A DNA stretch of 64,000 nt from the NCBI RefSeq assembly GCF_000687555.1, contig NZ_JHWJ01000003.1, positions 124,001 to 188,000 on the forward strand. Direction: 5' to 3'. Shown piece by piece: positions 1 through 7,051 of this stretch (position 1 is its first letter; each line of letters starts with the position of its first letter). Under the pieces are notes generated by a model that was not told where the DNA came from, did no database searches, and saw nothing but the letters and a program-made list of their open reading frames with translations. This DNA is from [Clostridium] aerotolerans DSM 5434 (lineage in GTDB: Bacteria; Bacillota; Clostridia; Lachnospirales; Lachnospiraceae). A program made the position numbers and the translations under genes.

Positions 1-55
1 ATAAACAAGAGCAACCCCAAAACTTGTTTGAACAAAAAACTTTTTTTCATAACTC

Positions 56-95
56 GCCGGTGAAACCCACATTTCACCGGCTCCTCCCTTTTTAT
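56..95 (+). terminator. Probable intrinsic terminator of an upstream gene
   Basis: A perfect 10-bp inverted repeat (GCCGGTGAAA at 56-65, its complement at 72-81, 6-nt loop) is followed by a pyrimidine-rich tail ending in five T. It probably ends a gene lying to the left of the window. The rest of 1-277 shows no convincing gene; it is the upstream region of pfp. Confidence 0.55.
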
Positions 96-277
96 GGGGC
101 ATTTCTTACTACTTCCTCCATTTCCCATCCTTCCAAAATCAATAGTACTTACAGCTTTTACGCCTCTCAGACCGAAAAAGGGGTAAAATATAGGGAAATG
201 ACCGTTGCAAAGATACTCGTTCTATTATAGAATAGGAGACGTGCCTAAAGCATACGCAAATCTGGAGGATATATTAC

Positions 278-1495
278 ATGAAGAAAAACGCAATCGTAGG
301 ACAGTCCGGCGGCCCTACCGCTGTGATCAATGCAAGTCTTTACGGGATAATTAAAGAAGGAATGGCTCACGATGAAATCGACAGAGTTTACGGCATGATT
401 AACGGCATTGAAGGCTTTATGTCCGGGAATTATATGGATTTATCAAATGACTTGACCGCAGAGGAACTAGAGCTGCTTAAATTAACACCTGCTGCTTATT
501 TGGGCTCATGCCGCTATAAGCTTCCGGATGATCTCTCTTCTCCATTTTATCCGGCTCTGTTTGAAAAGTTCCGGGTTATGGACATCGGATATTTCTTTTA
601 TATCGGCGGAAATGATTCCATGGATACGGTGAGCAAACTTTCCCGCTATGCAGCCCATCACCAAAGCGACATCCGCTTTATCGGAATCCCAAAAACCATT
701 GATAACGACCTGGTTCTCACAGACCACACTCCTGGATACGGCAGTGCGGCCAAATATGTGGCAGATACCGTTCGTGAAATTGTTTTGGACGCTTCCGTTT
801 ACCAGCAGAAGTCCGTTACCATCATAGAACTGATGGGGCGCCATGCTGGATGGCTTACTGCAGCCAGTGCCATGGCAAGAAAGTTTGAAGGTGACAACCC
901 TGTACTTATCTACCTCCCTGAATCAGATTTTGATTTTGAACAGTTTACATCTGACGTAGATTCTGCTCTACAAAAGAAAAATTCAATTATTATCTGTGTA
1001 TCAGAAGGGCTCTCCGATTCCAACGGCAAATTCATTTGTGAATACGCAGATGAAGCCCGTTTGGATACCTTCGGCCACAAAATGCTCACAGGAAGCGGTA
1101 AGATGCTGGAAAACTATGTTAGGGACCGTTTTGGGGTAAAGGTACGTTCCATAGAGCTGAATGTCAGCCAAAGATGCAGCGGAATGCTGGCTTCTGCTGT
1201 TGATATAGAAGAATCTGTTGAGGCAGGTGTCAAAGGAGTAAAAACTGCATTAGACGGCATAACAGGAATGATGATCGCTTTTAAGCGCACTGCTGATTCC
1301 CCTTATACCATGGAATGCGTTACCGTAGACGTAAACGAAGTATGTAACAAGGAAAAACTATTTCCAAATGAATGGATTAGTAAAAATGGTACTGATGTTA
1401 CAGACGATTTTTTAACCTATGCACTCCCTCTTATTCAGGGTGAGCCTGAGAGAAAGATGGAAGGCGGCCGTCCGGTCTATCTATATAGAAAATAA
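278..1495 (+). CDS. pfp: Pyrophosphate-dependent 6-phosphofructokinase
   Basis: Phosphorylates fructose 6-phosphate to fructose 1,6-bisphosphate in cytoplasmic glycolysis. The protein has 405 residues. Visible family motifs are GQSGGPT (8-14, phosphate-donor loop), GGNDS (110-114), PKTIDND (138-144, catalytic Asp with a Lys in place of the Gly found in ATP enzymes) and MGRHAGW (186-192). In this superfamily the Asp of GGNDS and the Lys of PKTIDND are the residues that go with pyrophosphate rather than ATP as donor, so PPi use is inferred and the reaction would be reversible. The start is supported by GGAGG about 8 bases upstream. It is monocistronic, closed by a strong terminator. Confidence 0.92.
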   Translation: MKKNAIVGQSGGPTAVINASLYGIIKEGMAHDEIDRVYGMINGIEGFMSGNYMDLSNDLTAEELELLKLTPAAYLGSCRYKLPDDLSSPFYPALFEKFRVMDIGYFFYIGGNDSMDTVSKLSRYAAHHQSDIRFIGIPKTIDNDLVLTDHTPGYGSAAKYVADTVREIVLDASVYQQKSVTIIELMGRHAGWLTAASAMARKFEGDNPVLIYLPESDFDFEQFTSDVDSALQKKNSIIICVSEGLSDSNGKFICEYADEARLDTFGHKMLTGSGKMLENYVRDRFGVKVRSIELNVSQRCSGMLASAVDIEESVEAGVKGVKTALDGITGMMIAFKRTADSPYTMECVTVDVNEVCNKEKLFPNEWISKNGTDVTDDFLTYALPLIQGEPERKMEGGRPVYLYRK

Positions 1496-1510
1496 AATAG
1501 TAACGTATTT

Positions 1511-1542
1511 AAAAAAGGATAGCTTTCGGGCTATCCTTTTTT
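1511..1542 (+). terminator. Intrinsic terminator of pfp
   Basis: A 13-bp perfect stem (1511-1523 with 1530-1542) and a 6-nt loop end in a run of six T. The A-run on the 5' side makes it potentially bidirectional. Confidence 0.9.
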
Positions 1543-1678
1543 CGGTTTCACTCCCAGCGGGAAATAAAACAATTTTTGTTTATTTGTAATATATTATTGC
1601 ATTTTTTTACAACATGTCTCATATATTTTATATAAGACCAATTCTATATTAAAAAGCACTTATGGGAGAAAGTGAACG

Positions 1679-3319
1679 ATGAACGAAGAATATTTTTTAG
1701 ACCGCATTCCCTGCGGCTTACTGAAGCTAAAAGCCCAGGAGCCTTTTTCAATTTTCTATTGTAACCAGACGGTCAGGGACTGGTTCTGTCTGCACGCATG
1801 TTTAAAAGATCTTGTCTGCGAAGCGGATTACGAAGCAATTGTAAAAGAAATACAAAGCCACCTTAAAACTACGATTAATCGGTTTGTTTTGGAATTCAGA
1901 GCCAGAAATACAGAGACATGCATCTGGCTTTCCATGGATGCCAATTACATCTCAGAGGATGGATTTTTATACTGTTGTGTTACCGACATAACAGACATTA
2001 AAAAGTCCCAGGAGCGGCTGCGGCTCAGAGAAGAACAATATCGCCTTGCAACTCAGCATTCCAGTTGTCTTGTCAGCATCTACGATATTTCTTCCAGAAG
2101 CATTTCTCCCACCCCGGAATTTTCCAGGAATTTTCCATTCCCTTATACCCAGTCTCTATCTCCTGAATCTCTTATTGAAAATGACATCGTACATAAAGAA
2201 AGCATTGAGGATTTTCTACAGTTCTTTCAAACGATGGAAGACGGAGCTGCGGAAGGAAAATGCATTGTACGCTTAAAAACAGGAGGGGATTACCGCTGGT
2301 TCTCCACCCGCTATTCACTTGTGTATGGGGAATCAAAGTCTCCTATTCGCAGCATTATATCCTATCAGGATATCACGGATGAATATGAGAAAGAACTGGC
2401 CTATCAACGATGGATGGAATACATGGAGGAGCAGAAAAGAAACTGTATCGGCTACTATGAATACAATATAAAGTTTGACCTGTTTGAGGAAATTATCGGA
2501 GAGTTGAAATGCAATATGCCGGATTACGCCTCCAATACGTTTTCTGAGATCATGGGATACGTAGCGGAACATTTTATTTACGAAGAGGACAAGGAAGCGT
2601 ATCTGAAATTTTTCAACAAAGACCAGCTGCTTCATCATTATTATAGAGGGAACCGCTCTCTCCAAATGGAGCACCGGAGAGTAAAGCCAGACGGCAGAAT
2701 CTTCTGGGCCAATGCCACTGTACAGATCGTCTGTGATCCTTATAATGATTCCATTAAGGCATTTATCCTGATCAAGGATATTGATGACTCCAAACGGGAA
2801 GCCATCTCCTTGCAGGAACTTTCAGAGCTTGATTCCCTTACAGGGCTGTTAAATCGGGCAACTGCCATAAGGTCCATACGCCATATACTGAAAAGCTGCC
2901 CTACTCATCATATTCTCATTATGCTGGATATAGACCGTTTCAAGCAATTAAATGACAGCTATGGGCATCAGTTTGGTGATAAGGCCCTTCATAGAGCGGC
3001 TTCCAGATTAAAGTCCGCGTTAAGACGAGAGGATATATTCGGACGCATGGGTGGAGATGAATTCATTATATTGTTAAAGGATGTATCATACAGCATTGAC
3101 TTATATACGAAACTGGAAAATCTCTGTAATTTAATAACAAGTGCCTTGGAACCGGAAATTCATATATCGGGAAGCCTTGGAACTGCCGCATTTCCAGAGG
3201 ATGGAACCTGTTTCGAAGAATTGTATGAAAAAGCGGATATCGCTCTATATCACGCAAAAAAACACGGCCGCAATCAATATACGGTTTATGAACCTGGTAT
3301 GAATATGAAAGAGTGCTGA
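1679..3319 (+). CDS. PAS-domain diguanylate cyclase (GGDEF)
   Basis: Predicted to make cyclic di-GMP from two GTP. The 546-residue protein has no evident signal peptide or membrane segment, so it should be a soluble sensor. About 400 N-terminal residues contain PAS-like modules, including a PAC-type stretch ending near residue 375 (DGRIFWANA followed by IKDIDDSK). The C-terminal cyclase domain has an intact active site GGDEF at 458-462 and a canonical inhibitory RxxD site (RRED, 449-452) exactly five residues before it, so product feedback inhibition is expected. GGGAG lies upstream of the ATG. No EAL domain is fused. The sensed ligand cannot be told from sequence. Confidence 0.9.
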   Translation: MNEEYFLDRIPCGLLKLKAQEPFSIFYCNQTVRDWFCLHACLKDLVCEADYEAIVKEIQSHLKTTINRFVLEFRARNTETCIWLSMDANYISEDGFLYCCVTDITDIKKSQERLRLREEQYRLATQHSSCLVSIYDISSRSISPTPEFSRNFPFPYTQSLSPESLIENDIVHKESIEDFLQFFQTMEDGAAEGKCIVRLKTGGDYRWFSTRYSLVYGESKSPIRSIISYQDITDEYEKELAYQRWMEYMEEQKRNCIGYYEYNIKFDLFEEIIGELKCNMPDYASNTFSEIMGYVAEHFIYEEDKEAYLKFFNKDQLLHHYYRGNRSLQMEHRRVKPDGRIFWANATVQIVCDPYNDSIKAFILIKDIDDSKREAISLQELSELDSLTGLLNRATAIRSIRHILKSCPTHHILIMLDIDRFKQLNDSYGHQFGDKALHRAASRLKSALRREDIFGRMGGDEFIILLKDVSYSIDLYTKLENLCNLITSALEPEIHISGSLGTAAFPEDGTCFEELYEKADIALYHAKKHGRNQYTVYEPGMNMKEC

Positions 3320-3345
3320 AAACAGTAGTTTTCAGCACTCTTATG
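3311..3345 (+). terminator. Terminator overlapping the end of the GGDEF gene
   Basis: A 12-bp perfect inverted repeat (3311-3322 with 3329-3340) includes the TGA stop of the cyclase gene and is followed by T-rich sequence. On the other strand it can also stop the tRNA-Leu transcript. Confidence 0.8.
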
Positions 3346-3360
3346 TTTTGGAGCATTTCA

Positions 3361-3444
3361 TGCAGAAGAAGGGACTTGAACCCTCAAGGTATTGCTACCA
3401 CACGGACCTGAACCGTGCGCGTCTGCCAATTCCGCCACTTCTGC
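3361..3444 (-). tRNA. tRNA-Leu (anticodon CAG), copy 1
   Basis: 84 nt with a complete cloverleaf: 7-bp acceptor stem GCAGAAG/CTTCTGC, anticodon loop TTCAGGT giving anticodon CAG (reads CUG), a long class II variable arm and a TTCAAGT T-loop. The CCA end is not encoded. It is identical in sequence to the copy at 3719-3802. Confidence 0.95.
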
Positions 3445-3552
3445 TCATCAATTGTATAAATTGGATAACCAATTCGTACAATTATATTACTATACTTCCA
3501 GCAATTAATCAAGCACTTTTTTATATTTTTAAATGCTCTCTTATGCGGATAA

Positions 3553-3583
3553 AAAAAGAACCCTTTGTTAAGGATTCTTTTTA
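3553..3583 (-). terminator. Terminator behind tRNA-Leu(AAG)
   Basis: Stem AAAAAGAA-CC against GG-TTCTTTTT with a run of T on the minus strand, placed directly after the minus-strand tRNA-Leu(AAG). Confidence 0.7.
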
Positions 3584-3587
3584 TTAA

Positions 3588-3671
3588 TGCGGGAGATGGG
3601 ACTTGAACCCACACGATCATACAACCACAAGATCCTTAGTCTTGCCTGTCTGCCAATTCCAGCACTCCCGC
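3588..3671 (-). tRNA. tRNA-Leu (anticodon AAG), minus-strand copy
   Basis: 84 nt class II tRNA with acceptor stem GCGGGAG/CTCCCGC, anticodon stem CAAGA/TCTTG and loop CTAAGGA, so the anticodon is AAG. An A at position 34 implies deamination to inosine by a TadA-type enzyme to read CUU, CUC and CUA. It is an exact copy of the plus-strand gene at 3961-4044, so the two form a large inverted repeat. See findings. Confidence 0.93.
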
Positions 3672-3718
3672 ACGTCATTTTATAAAACCAAACAGCCATG
3701 ACATTCTGTAAGGTTTCA

Positions 3719-3802
3719 TGCAGAAGAAGGGACTTGAACCCTCAAGGTATTGCTACCACACGGACCTGAACCGTGCGCGTCTGCCAATTCCGCCACTTCT
3801 GC
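3719..3802 (-). tRNA. tRNA-Leu (anticodon CAG), copy 2
   Basis: Identical over 84 nt to the gene at 3361-3444; the seven bases following the 3' end in transcription order are shared too, so the duplication is recent or maintained by gene conversion. It is the promoter-proximal gene of the minus-strand tRNA-Leu transcript. Confidence 0.95.
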
Positions 3803-3835
3803 ATTTCGTTGTTATCTCTCGCAACAACAATAGCT

Positions 3836-3864
3836 ATTATAGTATACAAGCACTATTATGTCAA
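3836..3864 (-). promoter_or_regulatory. Promoter of the minus-strand tRNA-Leu cluster
   Basis: Consensus sigma-A promoter on the minus strand: TTGACA (3859-3864), 17-bp spacer, TATAAT (3836-3841). Confidence 0.85.
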
Positions 3865-3919
3865 TATCTTTTTTCCAATTTTTTTCAAATTGTTTTTTGT
3901 ATATATTTTTCAAAAAACA

Positions 3920-3948
3920 TTGACAATAATCAAAAAGGATGATAAGAT
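3920..3948 (+). promoter_or_regulatory. Promoter of plus-strand tRNA-Leu(AAG)
   Basis: TTGACA (3920-3925), 17-bp spacer, TAAGAT (3943-3948), a few bases before the tRNA start. Confidence 0.7.
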
Positions 3949-3960
3949 TACTTTCGTTGC

Positions 3961-4044
3961 GCGGGAGTGCTGGAATTGGCAGACAGGCAAGACTAAGGAT
4001 CTTGTGGTTGTATGATCGTGTGGGTTCAAGTCCCATCTCCCGCA
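3961..4044 (+). tRNA. tRNA-Leu (anticodon AAG), plus-strand copy
   Basis: Identical in all 84 nt to the minus-strand gene at 3588-3671; anticodon loop CTAAGGA. It has its own promoter immediately upstream and is followed by a T-rich stretch and then the tRNA-Asn promoter. Confidence 0.93.
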
Positions 4045-4058
4045 TTTTTATTTTTTTA

Positions 4059-4086
4059 TTGACATATCTCTATTTTGAGGTATAAT
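4059..4086 (+). promoter_or_regulatory. Promoter of tRNA-Asn
   Basis: TTGACA (4059-4064), 16-bp spacer, TATAAT (4081-4086), ten bases before the tRNA. Confidence 0.85.
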
Positions 4087-4096
4087 AATAAAGTAT

Positions 4097-4169
4097 TCCT
4101 CGATAGCTCAGTCGGTAGAGCAAACGGCTGTTAACCGTTGGGTCGTAGGTTCAAGTCCTACTCGGGGAG
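4097..4169 (+). tRNA. tRNA-Asn (anticodon GTT)
   Basis: 73 nt cloverleaf: acceptor TCCTCGA paired with TCGGGGA (one G-U), D-arm AGCTCAGTCGGTAGAGC, anticodon loop CTGTTAA with anticodon GTT, T-loop TTCAAGT, discriminator G. CCA is not encoded. Confidence 0.96.
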
Positions 4170-4173
4170 TTTT

Positions 4174-4200
4174 AAATCACACCTTTGGTGTGATTTTTTA
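4174..4200 (+). terminator. Terminator of tRNA-Asn
   Basis: Stem AAATCACACC (4174-4183) with its complement (4187-4196), a 3-nt loop and a T-run. Confidence 0.9.
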
Positions 4201-4204
4201 TTTT

Positions 4205-4276
4205 ATAAAAGAGCTGCTGTAAAAGAAACTTTGGTGTCGACGACACCATTATTTCTTGTTACAGCAGCTCTTTATA
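4205..4276. repeat. Long two-part hairpin of unknown role
   Basis: A 15-bp perfect outer stem (4208-4222 with 4259-4273) encloses a second arm pair (AAGAAA/TTTCTT) and a 7-bp inner hairpin built on TGGTGTC/GACACCA. It lies beyond the tRNA-Asn terminator and is not tied to a gene. Read on the minus strand it ends in a T/A-rich tail and could terminate transcription coming from the right. Confidence 0.6.
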
Positions 4277-4421
4277 ATTTATGACGATTGGCATATTTTC
4301 TATTAATATTGAATAATATTAAACGTACATACCTAACAAGGTAGTACTTAGGTGTTTGCGAGCACCCGTATTATTGGGCGGAAGGTCTCTATCTCCTGTA
4401 GATCTTCCGCTTCTTTTCATA

Positions 4422-4625
4422 TTAGCATCCACAATCATCATCATTATCATCATTATTATTATCCCATCTGCATCCGCAATGGCGAAAACCATCCCAATAG
4501 CCTCTCCAGTAAGCTCTTCTTCTCTCTTCCTCGCAATCATCATTTGATCCATTGCAATCATTGTTCCAGTTGTTACCGCAACGACGATTCCAATTGTTGT
4601 TACAAGAACCCCAAAAACAGCCCAT
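4422..4625 (-). CDS. Small Cys/Asn/Asp-rich protein, candidate spore-surface protein
   Basis: 67 residues when begun at the ATG at 4625, eight bases after AGAGG; a GTG three codons earlier would overlap that site. The composition is striking: Cys, Asn, Asp, Trp and Arg dominate, with several spaced Cys, an Asn/Trp-rich N-terminal half and an Asp/Asn-rich tail ending in DDCGC. No signal peptide or membrane segment is seen. A sigma-K-like promoter lies directly upstream and a divergent small gene shares the region, so a late mother-cell (spore coat or crust) role is inferred. I do not recognise the family, and low complexity leaves a small chance that it is not a gene. Confidence 0.6.
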   Translation of the reverse strand: MGCFWGSCNNNWNRRCGNNWNNDCNGSNDDCEEERRRAYWRGYWDGFRHCGCRWDNNNDDNDDDCGC

Positions 4626-4656
4626 ACAGTACACCTCTTTTCTAATATTTATACCT

Positions 4657-4685
4657 TATTGTATGAGAAGTACAGACAAGATGTG
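4657..4685 (-). promoter_or_regulatory. Sigma-K-like promoter of the Cys-rich gene
   Basis: On the minus strand CATACAATA (4657-4665) fits the CATAnnnTA -10 element of sigma-K, with a -35 AC about 17 bases upstream. The motif is short, so support comes mainly from the matching site for the divergent neighbour. Confidence 0.45.
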
Positions 4686-4739
4686 AGCCCACACCTTCCA
4701 GGCTCTAAATTACAAGGAAATGAATTCTATTTTTCATTA

Positions 4740-4766
4740 ACTGCTTTCATCCTTCTTCATATATTA
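4740..4766 (+). promoter_or_regulatory. Sigma-K-like promoter of the 100-residue gene
   Basis: AC at 4740-4741, exactly 16 bases, then CATATATTA (4758-4766), matching the sigma-K pattern AC-N16-CATAnnnTA. The ribosome binding site follows about 20 bases later. Confidence 0.5.
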
Positions 4767-4798
4767 TTAATATAAATAACAAAAAAGGATGTAATAAT

Positions 4799-5101
4799 AT
4801 GCCTCCATTCCCCCCTAATAATAATTTCGGCGGTCCCATGCCAATGGGCCCACCTCCTTCCAGACCACCACAGAAACCGGCGCAGATGCGCTCAGGAACC
4901 AGAATGGTAGATGCAGGTTCTATTCGTTACTGTATTGGTCGTTTTACCTATATCTGGATGCGCAATGGTCAGGAATTCTGGTTCTTCCCCATTCAAGTTT
5001 GGCGTAACAGTGTTTCTGGCTTCCGTTGGGACAGAAGATTTGGCTGGTCATATGCCGGAATTTCCTTAAACCGGATTGATATGTTTACCTGCTCCCGTTA
5101 A
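4799..5101 (+). CDS. Small Pro-rich protein with aromatic C-terminal domain, candidate spore protein
   Basis: 100 residues, ATG preceded by AAGGATG with good spacing. Residues 1-33 are low complexity, rich in Pro, Asn, Gly and Met. Residues 38-100 form a compact module rich in aromatic and basic residues (RYCIGRFTYIWMRNGQEFWF, then FPIQVWRNSVSGFRW) ending in a Cys. I recall similar C-terminal modules in small or collagen-like clostridial proteins, but no function is established. The sigma-K-like promoter and the divergent Cys-rich gene suggest production late in sporulation. No signal peptide. Confidence 0.7.
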   Translation: MPPFPPNNNFGGPMPMGPPPSRPPQKPAQMRSGTRMVDAGSIRYCIGRFTYIWMRNGQEFWFFPIQVWRNSVSGFRWDRRFGWSYAGISLNRIDMFTCSR

Positions 5102-5255
5102 GAAAGAAGCAAAGGTCCATAAAGGATTATTTGGCAACTCTTGCTCTTCTCTGCAACTAACATTCCTTTTCAGGTAAATGTTAATTCCAGGGAGGAGCAT
5201 TTTGCTTGATATTAATCCTATCTTTCACAGTAAAAAATGGTTCAATGTCCTGGCA

Positions 5256-6155
5256 TTAAGACTGCATACTGGCTCCTCCGTCTACATGAAGAACCTGACC
5301 TGTCACATAAGAAGAATCATTGCTTGCCAGATAAACATAGGTTGGGGCAAGCTCCACTGGCTGCCCGGCTCTTCTCATTGGGGTATTAGATCCAAAGGTA
5401 GGGATACGATCTGCCGGCTGGCTCGCTGGCTGAAGAGGCGTCCAGATCGGACCAGGTGCAACTGCATTTACCCGAATTCCTTTTGATACCAGGGAACGGG
5501 CCATAGACCGGGTAAAGCTGACAATCGCTCCTTTCGTGCTGGAATAATCAATCATCTGATCATTTCCCGTGTAGGCCAGGACAGAAGCTGTGCTGATTAT
5601 GGTACTACCCTTTGTAAGATAAGGCACGGCAAACTTCGTCATCATAAAGATTCCAAAGAAGTTTACTTCAAATGTAAATAGCATCTGTTCTATAGGTATA
5701 TTCTCAATACCATTTTGGGGAAACTGGACTCCCGCATTATTAACCAGAATATCCAGACCTCCCAAAGCGGAAACAGTTTTTTCTATGGAGCTCCTGCAAA
5801 ACGATTCATCCCTGATATCTCCTGATATCAAAAGACATTTTCGGCCTTGAGCTTCGATATAGGCTTTTGTTATTTGTGCATCTTCGTGTTCATCATAATA
5901 AACAATACAAACATCAGCTCCTTCTTTTGCAAATGCAATGGATACCGCTCTTCCTATTCCACTGTCCCCGCCAGTAACTAAAGCCACTTTGTCCATAAGC
6001 TTTCCTGTGCCAATATAATTCGGATCATCAAATACCGGGGGAGGATCCATAAGAGTTTCTAATCCCGGCTGCGCCGGCTGGTGCTGGGGAGGAAACTGAA
6101 TGGGGACTTGCTGACAAACTTCCTCATAACCTAAATATGGATAGAATTCAGACAA
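5256..6155 (-). CDS. SDR-family oxidoreductase, YhdF/YdaD stress type
   Basis: A 299-residue short-chain dehydrogenase of the glucose/ribitol-dehydrogenase-like group. About 50 N-terminal residues are Pro/Gln-rich, typical of the Bacillus general-stress members YdaD and YhdF. The Rossmann nucleotide motif TGGDSGIG is at 61-68, NNAG at 139-142, and the catalytic tetrad is N165, S191, Y204, K208 (YSSTKG). NAD(P)-linked oxidation of a sugar alcohol or other alcohol is inferred; the substrate is unknown. The start is a TTG (minus strand, 6155) because AGGAGAG sits just upstream and no ATG is well placed. It is monocistronic. The 154 bases behind it (5102-5255) contain nothing clear. Confidence 0.88.
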   Translation of the reverse strand: MSEFYPYLGYEEVCQQVPIQFPPQHQPAQPGLETLMDPPPVFDDPNYIGTGKLMDKVALVTGGDSGIGRAVSIAFAKEGADVCIVYYDEHEDAQITKAYIEAQGRKCLLISGDIRDESFCRSSIEKTVSALGGLDILVNNAGVQFPQNGIENIPIEQMLFTFEVNFFGIFMMTKFAVPYLTKGSTIISTASVLAYTGNDQMIDYSSTKGAIVSFTRSMARSLVSKGIRVNAVAPGPIWTPLQPASQPADRIPTFGSNTPMRRAGQPVELAPTYVYLASNDSSYVTGQVLHVDGGASMQS

Positions 6156-6327
6156 AACTTCTCTCCTATCTAACTAATTTCTTTTATTATTTATATATTG
6201 ATAAATCCATTGTGCGGTTACTGTTTTTCAAAAAAGTTTATCTGTATTATAATCATGGACTTAATTTTCTTTTTTCCAAACTTTAAAATAATTCTTTAGT
6301 GTTTAATTAAATTTTCGCAAATACCCT

Positions 6328-6356
6328 TTGACAAATCCCTTTGGATAAATTATAAT
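6328..6356 (+). promoter_or_regulatory. Consensus promoter of the guanidinium exporter
   Basis: TTGACA (6328-6333), 17-bp spacer, TATAAT (6351-6356). Transcription should start near 6363, leaving a leader of about 115 nt before the gene. Confidence 0.9.
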
Positions 6357-6370
6357 GAAACAAATAAATA

Positions 6371-6457
6371 ATGATACGTTGCCGCCGGGCAACAAAATGA
6401 ACATTCAATTATCATGTCGTTAGGCCATAGAAGACATGAGATTTGGGTGTTTTTTTC
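6371..6457 (+). promoter_or_regulatory. Riboswitch-like leader with terminator, probably guanidine-sensing
   Basis: The leader holds two hairpins. The first is GTTGCC-GCCG-GGCAAC (6378-6393). The second is CATGTC/GACATG (6413-6438) with loop GTTAGGCCATAGAA. The GCC of loop 1 can pair with the GGC of loop 2, giving a kissing-loop arrangement. The second hairpin extends with ACATTCAA/TTGGGTGT into a longer stem followed by seven T (6451-6457), so it is an intrinsic terminator. This layout fits an ON-type transcriptional riboswitch. Because the gene behind it is a guanidinium exporter, the guanidine-IV (mepA motif) class is the best guess; I recall that class as two interacting hairpins but could not align it to a covariance model. 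Confidence 0.6.
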
Positions 6458-6477
6458 ATTTAAAGGAGGATATTAAA

Positions 6478-6798
6478 ATGGCATGGATCTTTTTGTTTAT
6501 TGCAGGAATTGTTGAGGTTGTATGGGCTACATTATTAAAGCTATCCGACGGTTTTAGTAAACCTATATTTACCGTTGGCACCATCGCAGGAATGATAATC
6601 AGTTTTTACTTTCTATCTCAGGCGACTAAAGTACTTCCCTTGGGTACTGCTTATGCAATCTGGACAGGAATCGGGGCCATTGGCGCAACCATTGTAGGAG
6701 TACTCATATTCAATGAGTCAATGACATTGGCGCGAGGCTGTTTCGTTATCATGTTAATTGTAGGTATTATAGGTCTTAAATTTACATCGGCACATTAG
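6478..6798 (+). CDS. gdx: Guanidinium exporter of the SMR family (Gdx/SugE type)
   Basis: 106 residues, four predicted membrane helices, working as a dual-topology dimer that exchanges guanidinium for protons. The start is the ATG after AAAGGAGGA; an upstream in-frame start would lie inside the terminator. The essential membrane Glu lies in GIVEVVWATLLK (residue 13), and the Gdx signature PLGTAYAIWTGIGAIG is present and very close to E. coli SugE/Gdx; multidrug EmrE-type pumps lack this pattern. The riboswitch-like leader supports guanidinium as the substrate. Monocistronic, with its own promoter and terminator. Confidence 0.92.
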   Translation: MAWIFLFIAGIVEVVWATLLKLSDGFSKPIFTVGTIAGMIISFYFLSQATKVLPLGTAYAIWTGIGAIGATIVGVLIFNESMTLARGCFVIMLIVGIIGLKFTSAH

Positions 6799-6887
6799 CT
6801 CTCAAAGATGCTCTGTTTTATATACAATAGAATACGGTGTTTAAGTTGATTCTCATAATATGAAATATTAAAGAATTATAGATTCTA

Positions 6888-6924
6888 AAAAAGACGATTG
6901 CCAAATTTCTGGCGTCGTCTTTTT
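6888..6924 (+). terminator. Terminator downstream of gdx
   Basis: Stem AAAAAGACGA/TCGTCTTTTT extended inward by GCCA/TGGC, ending in five T. Confidence 0.85.
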
Positions 6925-7051
6925 AATTTACTCATTTAATAAAATAAATCTATAATTAAAATGATACATTTATTAATTTATATTACCACGAACTATTACA
7001 TATCAATAAACCAATGCCTAAATCAATGACGATCTCATTTATCGAATATTT

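Noticed and set aside
506-844. 112-codon open frame antisense to pfp
   Set aside because: Shadow of the pfp gene; no ribosome binding site or family match.
278-1495. ATP-dependent PfkA for the first gene
   Set aside because: The GGNDS and PKTIDND motifs carry the Asp and Lys of the pyrophosphate type.
3588-4044. Transposon with terminal inverted repeats
   Set aside because: The inverted repeats are complete functional tRNA genes with promoters, and no transposase lies between them.
4319-4421. Short ORF ending in KHLSTTLLGMYV on the minus strand behind the Cys-rich gene
   Set aside because: It has no ribosome binding site and overlaps an inverted repeat (GCGGAAG...CTTCCGC); I could not link it to a known family.
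6371-6457. Guanidine-I (ykkC) riboswitch before gdx
   Set aside because: The conserved ykkC sequence blocks are absent and the leader is too short for that fold.
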